50,228 bases of DNA from CALWZE01 sp964645785 (GTDB lineage: Bacteria; Bacillota; Clostridia; Oscillospirales; Ruminococcaceae): the NCBI GenBank assembly GCA_964645785.1, contig CAZYAV010000015.1, forward strand, positions 1 to 50,228, given 5' to 3'. How positions within the stretch are numbered: position 1 is the first letter of the stretch; each line of letters starts with the position of its first letter. This document shows positions 1 to 7,450 of the stretch, one piece after another. Below the pieces are notes generated by a model. That model had not been told where the DNA came from, ran no database searches, and worked only from the letters and a program-made list of their open reading frames with translations. The position numbers and the translations under genes were made by a program.

Positions 1-1
1 T

Positions 2-63
2 GACATTCGTCCTTTCGCGGAATAGACGCGGCAGCGGACAGCCGCGCCTGCAAACCGACCCGC
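2..63 (-). repeat. Dispersed 62-bp repeat, copy A (inverted relative to copy B)
   Basis: The reverse complement of 2-63 matches 22779-22840 at 59 of 62 positions by eye. The right end carries GCGGGTCGG and the left end CGAAAGGACGAATGTC. The match may continue beyond the left edge of the window. The function is unknown; it could be a dispersed intergenic element or the end of a larger mobile unit. Confidence 0.75.
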
Positions 64-204
64 GCGGTGCGAAATCAGAAAGCGTATCCGCCCATTGCTC
101 GGCGGAAGCTTGATTGGAGGGAAAAAGGGCGAGGGATTTTTTGCGAGTGAAAGTGAATAGAAAAAGTGGGTTTTGAATACAGAAGAGTAAATTCCGCATA
201 GCTT

Positions 205-237
205 CCGCTTGTCCTGCAAGCGGCGGGACTGTTTTTT
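205..237 (+). terminator. Possible intrinsic terminator
   Basis: The stem CCGCTTG/CAAGCGG with loop TCCTG (205-223) is followed by a T6 run at 232-237. The 8-nt gap between stem and T-run makes this only a moderate candidate, and no plus-strand gene is visible upstream inside the window. Confidence 0.35.
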
Positions 238-574
238 CATCGGAGAAAATCCGCCCCGCGATATTTCGTCCCTCTTGCCCGGCAGCATTGACCGTTTTCC
301 TCCTCGATTGAATAGCGTTTGACGGCAACCCGCCCTAAGCCTAATTGAAAAGGCACGCAGAATTGGCACGCTGTCGGGTTTTAGCTCCGGGTGCGATTCT
401 GTCGGCGCAGCCCGACGCGCAGACGGGGGAGACTCCGTATACCATGCGCCGGACTGTGCCGGCAGCTGAGCGGTTTTCACCGCGCCCTTGCCCTATTCAC
501 CTGCTGCCTGAACCGGCTTGCACCGCACCGATTTCCGCATTGCTCCGGTGCATGTCGCTTCAATCCGCCTGCGC

Positions 575-611
575 AAAGCCCGTTCGGCCGAAATACGGCC
601 GAACGGGCTTT
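575..611. terminator. Perfect 16-bp hairpin, probable terminator of the PG-binding gene
   Basis: A perfect 16-bp stem with a 5-nt loop lies downstream of the minus-strand gene that ends at 844. Its outer arms read AAAGCCCG and CGGGCTTT, so it ends in a short T-run on either strand. It is likely a bidirectional intrinsic terminator, although it sits 230 bp past the stop codon. Confidence 0.5.
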
Positions 612-843
612 GTTTCGCGTTTCCGTCTTGTTTGCACGGGGCTCCGATGCGGTCTGCGCTTTGCATAAAGCCAGCTTTGCACCTCCCCGCCGGTGCGCGC
701 CGCACCGTACGGCGCCCGGCTCTCCCCGGCAGAGCGCGGCACAAATTGTCCCAGGTGTCCCGCCGCGTGTTTGCGGGTTTTCCGGTGCACACCACCGCGC
801 AAAAGCTTCCGAGGGATTGCTGCGCGGCGGCGCATTGCCCGGC

Positions 844-1647
844 TCAGGTGGCGTCGTTGACCTGCTCGACCAGCTTTGCCCAGGTCTGGCGGCCGACAAT
901 GCCGTCCGCGCTCAGGCCGTAGTGATACTGGAACGCCGTGACGAATTCCTCCACCTTTTTTCCGTAAATTCCGTCGACCTCAATCTGGGGGTGGAACTGT
1001 CCGTTCACCTCGCTGATTCTGTTGAGATACGCCTGCACAAGCCGCACCTCGTCCCCGCTTGAGCCGACGCGCAGCAGCCCGGGGTAGCGCGGGGTGACCT
1101 CCACCGGCTTGCCGGCCTGCACGCTGCGGCCAACCTCGACAATCCGGTTCCAGGTCTTTTCCCCCACCTTTTCGTCCGGGTTCAGGCCAAACTGCTTTTG
1201 GAACAGGCGCACGGCCTGCGCGGCGTGTTCCCCGAATTTTCCGTCCGCCGTCTGGGTGCCGAGCGCGGTGTAGGTCGCGTCCAGCGCGTTGAGCTCGTTT
1301 TGCAAAACCTCCACCGGGTAGCCCGTGCTCCCCCAGGTCTGGATTACGCCGGGATAGGGCGTGTATTTCCCGGCGGGCAGCGCCTCGTAATCCGCCACAA
1401 GCATGTTCCAGGTGTTCCGGCCGACGATTCCGTCCGCCGAAAGCCCCTTGTGCAGCTGATACTGCAAAATATTCGCTTCGCTCTCCGCCCCGTAAATTCC
1501 GTCCACCTTCAGCTTTTTCATCTCGGGATAAACCAGCTTCTGGAATCCGTTGAGCATAAACTGGACGTACCGCACCGGATCCCCCGTGCTCCCCCGGCGC
1601 AGCGGCGTGCCGGGATAGGCCTCCTGATCTGTCTGACAAGTTTTCAT
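844..1647 (-). CDS. Triple peptidoglycan-binding (PGB-1) domain protein
   Basis: A 267-residue protein made of three consecutive peptidoglycan_binding_1-like repeats. Each shows the family pattern P-G-x-x-x-x-G-S-x-G-x-x-V near its start and VDGIYG or DGKFG followed by a Q-x-x-x-G-L and T-W near its end (about residues 13-85, 98-170 and 185-262). Such domains bind cell-wall peptidoglycan and are common in cortex-lytic and other wall enzymes, but no catalytic domain is present. I see no signal peptide or membrane segment, so export would need another route; an intracellular or forespore role is possible. The ATG at 1647 follows a strong GGAGGT SD. The gene stands alone on the minus strand; the next gene upstream has its own terminator at 1755-1785. 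Confidence 0.85.
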   Translation of the reverse strand: MKTCQTDQEAYPGTPLRRGSTGDPVRYVQFMLNGFQKLVYPEMKKLKVDGIYGAESEANILQYQLHKGLSADGIVGRNTWNMLVADYEALPAGKYTPYPGVIQTWGSTGYPVEVLQNELNALDATYTALGTQTADGKFGEHAAQAVRLFQKQFGLNPDEKVGEKTWNRIVEVGRSVQAGKPVEVTPRYPGLLRVGSSGDEVRLVQAYLNRISEVNGQFHPQIEVDGIYGKKVEEFVTAFQYHYGLSADGIVGRQTWAKLVEQVNDAT

Positions 1648-1754
1648 CCGTGACCTCCTCCTTCTTCACCCCAGCCTATGCGGGCGGGCGCGGCGCGGAC
1701 ACCGGGTATCCTCCCTGCCGGCAGGCGTTCGGGTCGGTTCACGGGACAGGACAG

Positions 1755-1785
1755 CAAAAAAGCCGCCCGGGGATGGCGGCTTTTT
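1755..1785. terminator. Intrinsic terminator downstream of folT-like gene
   Basis: The stem GCCGCC/GGCGGC is flanked by A6 and T5 runs, so it can terminate on both strands. It lies 20 bp past the stop codon of the minus-strand ECF S-component gene. Confidence 0.8.
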
Positions 1786-1804
1786 CGGCTTATGCCGGAA
1801 TAAA

Positions 1805-2410
1805 TTATTTTTCGTCCTTCGGGGTATCCGGCTGCTGCCCGGGCTGTGCGGGCGCCGGCCGTTTGCGGCCGAAATAGATGCGGTCAACCAGGCTCAGCAG
1901 CACAAACAGCACAACCACCTCGGGCACCAGCATCGCGAGGTTTTTGATTGCGCGCGGCGGCAGCAGAACCGCCATGCTGTTGCCGTACATCATGGACAGC
2001 CAGACCGTGTTCAGCCCGACGTTGCAAAACAGGTTGATGCAGCCCTTTGCAACCGCGCAGCGCCAGACCTTCACCGGCTTTTTGTACAGCACCACGCCCC
2101 AGAACAGCCCGGCGACAACCGCCGTCAGCGTGTAGCCCGGGAAGTAGGCGCCGCCGCCCGTGTTGACGAGATAGCCCATCACGTCGGTCGCGACCCCGCC
2201 CAGCATCGCCACAACCGGCCCGAACAGAAAGCCGATCGACGCGTTGCACAGAAAGCCGAACCCGATACGCAGCTCCGGTGTCAGCTGCACCCGGATGTTA
2301 AGCACGTCCAGCGTGATGTTGATTGCAATCAGCAGCGCCGCCGTTACAAGCGTCCTTGTTTTTTTCAGCTCCTTCGCCGAGTCGCTGAATAGGCCGAAAA
2401 TTTTTTGCAT
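1805..2410 (-). CDS. folT: Folate-type ECF transporter S component (FolT-like)
   Basis: A 201-residue integral membrane protein with about six hydrophobic segments. The N-terminal region (TRTLVTAALLIAINITLD..., then G-F-L-x-N-A-S-I-G-F-L-F-GP) is typical of ECF S components of the folate family, which capture the vitamin and dock on a shared EcfA-EcfA'-EcfT energising module. That module is not in this window, so it would be supplied from elsewhere (group II ECF arrangement). The C-terminal tail, rich in Pro, Gln and charged residues, is cytoplasmic. The ATG at 2410 has an AAAGGTG SD 8 nt upstream. The folate assignment rests on the family pattern plus the tetrahydrofolate riboswitch directly upstream. 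Specificity for a related pteridine cannot be excluded. Confidence 0.82.
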   Translation of the reverse strand: MQKIFGLFSDSAKELKKTRTLVTAALLIAINITLDVLNIRVQLTPELRIGFGFLCNASIGFLFGPVVAMLGGVATDVMGYLVNTGGGAYFPGYTLTAVVAGLFWGVVLYKKPVKVWRCAVAKGCINLFCNVGLNTVWLSMMYGNSMAVLLPPRAIKNLAMLVPEVVVLFVLLSLVDRIYFGRKRPAPAQPGQQPDTPKDEK

Positions 2411-2470
2411 AATAAAAACACCTTTCGGATAATGTATTTGCTACACAACCGAGAGATGCTCGTTTTATGT

Positions 2471-2568
2471 AGCAGCGGGAGGCGACACCTGCACCGTAAG
2501 CCCTGGGCTTTTCGTCCGGCGGCAAACTCCCCGTCCGCCGGCACTTTACGCGCAAATATCTACTCTGC
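2471..2568 (-). promoter_or_regulatory. Tetrahydrofolate (THF) riboswitch
   Basis: Read on the minus strand, the leader carries the conserved THF-aptamer pieces in order: GAGTAGAT, then GCGTAAAGTGCC, a GGACGAAA segment, then GGTG followed by CGCCTCCCGCT. The terminal P1 helix can form between GTTGCAG at the 5' side (from 2571) and CTGCTAC at the 3' side (to 2468) with one mismatch. The aptamer lies 60 bp upstream of a folate-type ECF gene, the classic target. A second hairpin beginning CTACA and ending TGTAG, just downstream, shares bases with the 3' arm of P1 and could be the alternative structure of the expression platform. Confidence 0.85.
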
Positions 2569-2665
2569 AACTCCTATTATAGCAACGAATGCGCGGGATT
2601 TCCACCTGTTTTTAAAATTTCTTTCTGCTCCCGTTTGCATCGGTCGATATTGCAGGCCTAAAAAA

Positions 2666-2692
2666 TTAGCACTCAATCAATAAGAGTGCTAA
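2666..2692 (+). promoter_or_regulatory. CIRCE operator (HrcA binding site)
   Basis: A perfect CIRCE element: TTAGCACTC, nine bases, then GAGTGCTAA. HrcA binds this inverted repeat to repress heat-shock genes in Firmicutes. It lies about 145 bp upstream of the hsp20 start codon. Confidence 0.97.
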
Positions 2693-2835
2693 TGAATTTA
2701 CAATTTATTCATATTTTAGCGGAATATTCTTCATAATCCGCGGATATACTAAGCACATAAACAAACGAACAGCACGGCGGGCAGCCCCCACCGGCTGTTC
2801 CGAGGAACATCAATCATGTGTGGGAGGATACGATT

Positions 2836-3258
2836 ATGTTTGAATTGATGCCTTTTGAGAGAAGAACCAACAGCCTGCTGAACCTGTTTGACAGCATGGA
2901 GCGCGACCTGTTCGGCAATATGGAAAGCTCGGTCGCCGCGATTCGCACCGATATCTCCGAACAGCCGGACAAATTTGTCATCGAGGCCGAACTGCCCGGG
3001 ATCAAAAAAGAGAACATCCACATCGACATCGAGGGGAAGATGCTCGTCATCTCCGCCGAGCAGAGCGAGGAAACCGAGGACAAGCAGAAGGGCTATATCC
3101 GCAAGGAGCGCCGCAGCGGCTCGTTCAAGCGCTCGTTTGATCTGGCCGGGGTGGACACCTCCAGGATCGACGCCTCTTATCAGGACGGCATCCTCACCCT
3201 CCAGCTGCCCAAACTGGAAAAGCAGCCTGAAGCCACCCGCCGCATCGAGCTGAACTGA
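2836..3258 (+). CDS. Hsp20/alpha-crystallin family small heat-shock protein
   Basis: A 140-residue small heat-shock protein, an ATP-independent holdase that keeps unfolding proteins soluble. The alpha-crystallin domain spans about residues 38-130, with the family signatures IEAELPGIKKENI, the strand motif I-R-K-E-R-R-S-G-S-F-x-R-x-F and the A-x-x-x-x-G-I-L-T-L near the end. The C-terminal tail carries a short IEL motif in place of the usual I-x-I. The ATG at 2836 is preferred because GGGAGGA lies 8-9 nt upstream; an in-frame ATG at 2818 lacks one. The gene is monocistronic: a CIRCE element lies upstream and an intrinsic terminator at 3294-3324. Control by HrcA is therefore expected. Confidence 0.93.
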   Translation: MFELMPFERRTNSLLNLFDSMERDLFGNMESSVAAIRTDISEQPDKFVIEAELPGIKKENIHIDIEGKMLVISAEQSEETEDKQKGYIRKERRSGSFKRSFDLAGVDTSRIDASYQDGILTLQLPKLEKQPEATRRIELN

Positions 3259-3293
3259 GCCGCAGGCGGATCGGTACAACAAACTGTTCCTGT

Positions 3294-3324
3294 AAAAGGC
3301 GTGACAATTTTCGTCACGCCTTTT
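3294..3324. terminator. Intrinsic terminator of hsp20
   Basis: The stem GGCGTGAC/GTCACGCC with a 7-nt loop is flanked by A4 and T4 runs and begins 35 bp after the hsp20 stop codon. Confidence 0.85.
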
Positions 3325-3400
3325 GTCCGTTTTACCGGCCTATGCGCACTCTATACAGGGCAGTCCTTGTATATGCGCCTGCCTGCCAAGCCCACAAAGC

Positions 3401-3426
3401 CCGCCGGCCGCAAGTGCGGCCGGCGG
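3401..3426. terminator. Perfect GC-rich hairpin downstream of exoA
   Basis: The 11-bp perfect stem CCGCCGGCCGC/GCGGCCGGCGG with a 4-nt loop lies 44 bp past the exoA stop codon on the minus strand. It has no clear T-run, so it may only stall or stabilise the transcript 3' end. Confidence 0.45.
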
Positions 3427-3469
3427 ACGTTTGCTGTCCTTTTCGGCGTATCCGCCCGGGCTGCCCGGA

Positions 3470-4222
3470 TTATATCGAGAGGGTCAGCCCAACCGGGCAG
3501 TGATCGCTGCCTGTCACCTCGCCGTAGATCCGCGCGTCGGACAGCCTTTCCCTCAGCCGGTTTGAAACCAGAAAATAGTCGATTCGCCATCCCGCGTTGT
3601 TTTTGCGGGCATTGTACCGGTAGGACCACCAGGAATACGCGCCCGCAAGCTCGGGGTAAAAATAGCGGAAGCTGTCGGTGAATCCGGCGTTCAGCAGCTC
3701 GGAAAACTTGCCCCGCTCCTCGTCTGAAAACCCGGCCGAGCCCATGTTCGGCTTGGGGTTTTTCAGGTCGATCTCCCGGTGCGCGACATTGAGGTCGCCG
3801 CAATAAATCACCGGCTTTTTCGCGTCCAGGCTGCACAGATACGCCCGCATCGCGTCCTCAAACGCCATGCGGTACTCAATCCGCGCAAGCTCCGGCTGTG
3901 CGTTCGGGGAATAGCAGTTGACCAGATAAAACGCCGGATACTCAAGGGTCAGCACCCTGCCCTCCTCGTCGGCCGCGCCGTTTATCCCCCGCGTCACGGT
4001 GACGGGCTGGCTTCTGGTGAACACCGCCGTCCCCGAATAGCCCTTTTTAACTGCGCTGTTGTAAAAGCCAAGGTATCCGTTCGGCGCAAAATCCGCCTGC
4101 CCTTCCTGCATCTTCGTCTCCTGAATGCAGAAAAAGTCCGCCTGCTCCGCCTCAAAAAAGTCCCGGAACCCCTTTTGCAGGCAGGCACGGAACCCGTTGA
4201 CATTCCACGAAATCAGTTTCAT
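3470..4222 (-). CDS. exoA: Exodeoxyribonuclease III / AP endonuclease (ExoA/XthA family)
   Basis: A 250-residue enzyme of the exonuclease-endonuclease-phosphatase fold that incises DNA 5' of abasic sites in base excision repair. The expected motifs occur in order: MKLISWNVNGFRA at the N-terminus, CIQETKM (catalytic Glu that binds the metal), the Y-S-P-N-A-Q segment, CGDLNVAH (Asp and Asn of the active site), and GSDHCPVGL at the C-terminus (catalytic Asp-His pair). Length and motif order are those of a complete, active family member. I chose the ATG at 4222 because a GGAGAGG SD lies just upstream and the conserved N-terminus begins there; an in-frame ATG at 4246 would add eight non-conserved residues. 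The gene appears monocistronic. Confidence 0.95.
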   Translation of the reverse strand: MKLISWNVNGFRACLQKGFRDFFEAEQADFFCIQETKMQEGQADFAPNGYLGFYNSAVKKGYSGTAVFTRSQPVTVTRGINGAADEEGRVLTLEYPAFYLVNCYSPNAQPELARIEYRMAFEDAMRAYLCSLDAKKPVIYCGDLNVAHREIDLKNPKPNMGSAGFSDEERGKFSELLNAGFTDSFRYFYPELAGAYSWWSYRYNARKNNAGWRIDYFLVSNRLRERLSDARIYGEVTGSDHCPVGLTLSI

Positions 4223-4464
4223 CCCTGTTTTCCTCTCCTTTTCCATGCGCCGGGCACCCGCTGCACTTATCTCGGCGCCGAGCCGGCGCGTTTGGGCTCT
4301 CTTTGCTCTTCATTCTGTATTGTTTGCGCCGGTTTGTCAACTGTCCCATGAATAAAGCGCCTGTTTTTTTCCGCCCGCCTTCTCCGTTTTGCCGCCAAAA
4401 GCCCATTTTGCAGCGACCGCGCGCCCCGCCCATCCGGGCGGGTCTGCGCGTTGGACGGCAAACA

Positions 4465-4496
4465 GAAAGGGCAGGCTTGTGCGCGCCTGCCCTTTC
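4465..4496. terminator. Terminator at the end of the liv-dha operon
   Basis: The stem GAAAGGGCAGGC/GCCTGCCCTTTC encloses an 8-nt loop and lies about 50 bp past the stop codon of the last operon gene. The CCCTTTCTGTTT tract on the minus-strand 3' side is only moderately T-rich. Confidence 0.65.
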
Positions 4497-4544
4497 CCGG
4501 GTAACTCCCCTGATTTGCCGCCTTTTCGGTCTTTTTTGCAGCGA

Positions 4545-5027
4545 TTATTTCTTGCTGATGCGGATCTGGCAGACATCATTGCCCTTTGCGATGGTGTCGC
4601 CCAGCTCGAACTGGAACGCGTCATAGGTCGAGATGATGCCGCGGTCGCCATCCATCGCCATATCGCAGAGCGCGGGCAGATCCTCGTCCGGCACGCCGAG
4701 CTTTTTCCACGCCTCCACCAGCGGGCAATAGTGGAAATCAATGCTCAGCTTCTTGTCGTCGTTTTCCAGCAGCTCCATCTCAAAGCAGTTGACAACGTCG
4801 TCATTCGCAAATGCCTTTGCGAACTCCTTGAGGTCGTTCGTGCGCGGGTATTTATTCTGCCCATGGAACTGGCCGCATTTGAAAACCGCCTTGCCCGCAA
4901 AGCTCTTGTCAACGCCCGCCTTGGTCGCCTCGTCGATCATGAGCGAGAACCAGGTGGCACGGTGCTCAATCGCGCTGCGGAGGAGGTCGGTGCGGGGATC
5001 GCTCTTGCTCGGTGTGTTCTTAATCAT
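4545..5027 (-). CDS. L-2-amino-thiazoline-4-carboxylate (ATC) hydrolase family protein
   Basis: A 160-residue soluble protein resembling the ATC_hydrolase family (PF14196 type). The C-terminal half shows the family pattern FHYCPLVEAWKKLG, then an Asp-rich stretch (LCDMAMDGDRGII), then a segment ending DTIAKGNDVCQIRI. In pseudomonads a member opens the thiazoline ring of ATC on the way to L-cysteine. Firmicute homologues are mostly uncharacterised, so the substrate here is open. It is the last gene of the liv-dha operon. The preceding regulator gene overlaps it: the TAA of that gene lies inside this coding start, and the AAGGAG SD sits in the last codons of the regulator, so the two are translationally coupled. 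The ATG at 5027 is better spaced from the SD than the one at 5033. Confidence 0.75.
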   Translation of the reverse strand: MIKNTPSKSDPRTDLLRSAIEHRATWFSLMIDEATKAGVDKSFAGKAVFKCGQFHGQNKYPRTNDLKEFAKAFANDDVVNCFEMELLENDDKKLSIDFHYCPLVEAWKKLGVPDEDLPALCDMAMDGDRGIISTYDAFQFELGDTIAKGNDVCQIRISKK

Positions 5028-6735
5028 TGTCATTCTCTCCTTGTGAATTGATTTTTTTCAGTTTACGAAACAGCGTCGCCCTGCTGATTTTCAGGATCGA
5101 TGCAATTTCATCCCGTGTCTTTCCGCTTGCTATCAGCTTGATAATCTGCTCTTCCACAAGCTCATCCGCCGACTTCTCCTGCTCCCTGCGCTCGCCCAGG
5201 AAGGGCAGCTTTTGCAGAAGCTCCGGTGTAACCCGCCCGTTTTTGCAGTTGATAACAAGATATTCCACAACATTGCGCAGCTGGCGCAGGTCGCCCGGCC
5301 AGTGGTAGTCGCTCAGCACCTGCATGACCTCCTGGTCAACCGTGATATCCTCCACCCCATACCGCTGCGCGTATTCGCCAAAGCTCTGTTCGATGTAGAC
5401 CGCGGTGCTTTCCGGGTCGTCGCCCACCCTGGGCAAAAAGATGCTCTGCCGGGCAATCCGCTCATACAGGTTGGGGTCGAACATTCCGCAGTCGTACTGC
5501 TGCCGCAGGGAGCCCTCCGCCGTGAAGATCAGCCGCGTGTCGGTCGCAATCTCCCGCCCCTGCACCGTAAACGTCCGGTTGGTCAGGTAATCGCTGACCC
5601 GCCGCTGCAAAAAGCGCGGCATCTGGTCAACCCGGCAGATACAGACCGTCCCCTTGTTGGCAAGGCGAAGCTTGCTGGTCATCAGGTTGCCGTCCGTGCC
5701 GAACAGCTCCGCCTCCAGCCGCTCATCCGAATCTATCGAGCAGTCGACATGGAAGAAGTTCTGCCGCCCGCGGCGGGAGGCGTCGTGGATTGCCTGCGCA
5801 AGCTCCAGCTTGCGGCATCCGCAGACCCCCTCGATCAGCACCGGGTCGTCGTTTTTCGCCGCCGCCCGCGCCTTGCTGACCGCCCCGCAGCAGCGCGCGT
5901 CGCTGCCGATGAACTGCACTAGGCGGTAATTCTCCGCAATCGTCTCCCCCAGCTTGCTCACCGTGTTGTTGATGCTCTTCAGGGTGAAAACCGCGCCGTA
6001 ATACTGCCCGTCAATCTCAATCGCGCGCGCCGAGCACAGGCCGTCAAAGCTGGGTCTGCCCTTGTACTCGCAATAGATGAGCTTATCCTCAAAGCTCTGC
6101 TTATCCTTCAAAAACTGCTCGACCTGCGCGTGGTGCACAACGGTGGAAACCGGCAGGTTAATAACCGTCTTGCCCCCAAAAAACGCGTCGTTGAACCGGG
6201 TGTTGGAATAGCTGATCAGGCCGTCCCCGTCGACAAGCACAATCGCCTCGTCCATCGAGTCGATGAGCGCCTCCCGCTGCTGCTTTGCGAGGTTCAGCCG
6301 CTGGTAATCCGCCTCGGCCTGCAGCTTGCCCGCAAGCATCTCCGCCATCTTCTCCAAAAAGCCGATGGTGTGGTTCAGGTTGCCGAACAGCCCCTTGATG
6401 AAGCGGGGGGATATCGCGAGTGAAATTGCCCCGATTACCCGCTCCTCGTAGCGGATTGGCACCCCGATCATGCTCTTCATCTCGCAGTTTTCAAAATCCG
6501 GGCACTCGATGCAGGACTGGAACCGCTCCTTGTCGTCAATCGCCAGCGGCTTGCCCGTCTCGATAATCCGGCCGACAATGGAGTTTTTGCGGATCTCAAT
6601 GCGCTGCCGGGGGTATACGAACGTGTCGGCGATGCGGTGCAGCTCGTCGTCGACGATTACGACGTCGACTTCCATGATACGCTTGATTGCCCAGGCGATC
6701 TGGCTTGCGCTGTCGGTTACCATTGTGAGGTTCAC
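5020..6735 (-). CDS. DhaR-like regulator: GAF-PAS-degenerate AAA+-Fis HTH
   Basis: A 571-residue regulator with an N-terminal GAF domain (about 1-140), a PAS domain (about 155-265), an AAA+ region related to sigma54 activators (about 275-510) and a Fis-type helix-turn-helix (about 528-565, with ISRATLFRKLKK). The AAA+ core is worn out: the P-loop reads EGVCGCRK (302-309) instead of the usual GESGTGKE, the ELFG segment (343-346) is not followed by GAFTGA, and the Walker B region (KGTVCICRVD) lacks its acidic tail. It therefore should not hydrolyse ATP normally or contact sigma54. E. coli DhaR is a related activator next to dhaKLM that works at a sigma70 promoter; the dhaKL neighbourhood supports the same role. 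A small cysteine cluster (C75, C78, C84) sits in the GAF domain. The start is GTG at 6735, with AAGGGGG 7 nt upstream. Confidence 0.82.
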   Translation of the reverse strand: MNLTMVTDSASQIAWAIKRIMEVDVVIVDDELHRIADTFVYPRQRIEIRKNSIVGRIIETGKPLAIDDKERFQSCIECPDFENCEMKSMIGVPIRYEERVIGAISLAISPRFIKGLFGNLNHTIGFLEKMAEMLAGKLQAEADYQRLNLAKQQREALIDSMDEAIVLVDGDGLISYSNTRFNDAFFGGKTVINLPVSTVVHHAQVEQFLKDKQSFEDKLIYCEYKGRPSFDGLCSARAIEIDGQYYGAVFTLKSINNTVSKLGETIAENYRLVQFIGSDARCCGAVSKARAAAKNDDPVLIEGVCGCRKLELAQAIHDASRRGRQNFFHVDCSIDSDERLEAELFGTDGNLMTSKLRLANKGTVCICRVDQMPRFLQRRVSDYLTNRTFTVQGREIATDTRLIFTAEGSLRQQYDCGMFDPNLYERIARQSIFLPRVGDDPESTAVYIEQSFGEYAQRYGVEDITVDQEVMQVLSDYHWPGDLRQLRNVVEYLVINCKNGRVTPELLQKLPFLGERREQEKSADELVEEQIIKLIASGKTRDEIASILKISRATLFRKLKKINSQGENDND

Positions 6736-6771
6736 TGCGCCGCCCCCTTTCCGCTTCGGCTGCGATGCAGT

Positions 6772-7422
6772 TCAGGCTTGCAGCTTTGCCTTAATGCAGT
6801 CGCACAGGCACTCGATCTGGTAGGACATGGTCACCGCACCGGGGTCAAGGTGGCCGACGCCCTTGTTGGCCTGGTAGCTTGCGCGGCCCTTGACCGCCTC
6901 CATGCCCTTGGTCGCCTCGGCGCCGTCAATCGCCGCCTGCTTAACCGCGTCCAGCAGCTCCGCGTCGCCCTTGCCGTCGGCCAGCGCCTTTTTGTACGCC
7001 TCGACAGCGGGATACAGCGAGTCAATCATCGTCTTAAAGCCGGGCTCCGCCTTGCCGCGCTCCATCATGTCCTTGACCATCGCGTCCAGCGCCGCGCACA
7101 GCTCCTCGCTGCTGATTTCCGCCTTGCCCGCGACCGCCTTGCTCGCCGCGATATACGCGCCGCCGTACAGGATGCCCGAGCTGCCGCCGATTTTGCTCAT
7201 CATCAGCATACCGATCTTTTTGAACACGCCGTCAATCGGCATCGCGCGCATCTCGTCGCTCGCCGCAACGAGGTTTTCAAACCCGAGGTTGATGTTTGCC
7301 CAGTGGTCGCCGTCGCCGGTAATCGCGTCGAGACCCGAGATATAGTCCCCGTTCTCGGCAATTTTCTTAGCCGCAACGTTGATGTAATCGACATAGTCGT
7401 TGGCGTTAATTGTAAAGCTCAT
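6772..7422 (-). CDS. dhaL: Dihydroxyacetone kinase ADP-binding subunit DhaL
   Basis: A 216-residue subunit of the phosphotransferase-type dihydroxyacetone kinase. DhaL holds a tightly bound ADP that is rephosphorylated by DhaM and passes the phosphate to dihydroxyacetone bound on DhaK. The Mg-binding aspartates appear in LDAITGDGDH (D32, D37, D39), followed by the nucleotide-loop GGSSG (79-83), GRASY and DPGA near the C-terminus. Length is normal. The ATG at 7422 is preferred over an upstream TTG that would sit 2 nt from the AAGGAG SD. It lies 28 bp after dhaK. No dhaM phospho-donor gene is seen in the window, so phosphate must come from elsewhere or by another donor. Confidence 0.95.
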   Translation of the reverse strand: MSFTINANDYVDYINVAAKKIAENGDYISGLDAITGDGDHWANINLGFENLVAASDEMRAMPIDGVFKKIGMLMMSKIGGSSGILYGGAYIAASKAVAGKAEISSEELCAALDAMVKDMMERGKAEPGFKTMIDSLYPAVEAYKKALADGKGDAELLDAVKQAAIDGAEATKGMEAVKGRASYQANKGVGHLDPGAVTMSYQIECLCDCIKAKLQA

Positions 7423-7450
7423 TTGAATCAACTCTCCTTTTGTTGCTGGT

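Larger units (their letters stand above)
1..843. other. Leading region without a supported gene
   Basis: No reading frame here has a convincing start site or a recognisable product; the overlapping GC-rich open frames are low-complexity Arg/Pro/Ala translations. The stretch holds half of a 62-bp dispersed repeat (2-63), a hairpin followed by a T-run (205-237) and a long perfect hairpin (575-611). Confidence 0.6.

Noticed and set aside
391..1062. 223-codon open frame near the left end
   Set aside because: It runs through a perfect hairpin and into the antisense of the peptidoglycan-binding gene; composition is low-complexity and no SD is present.
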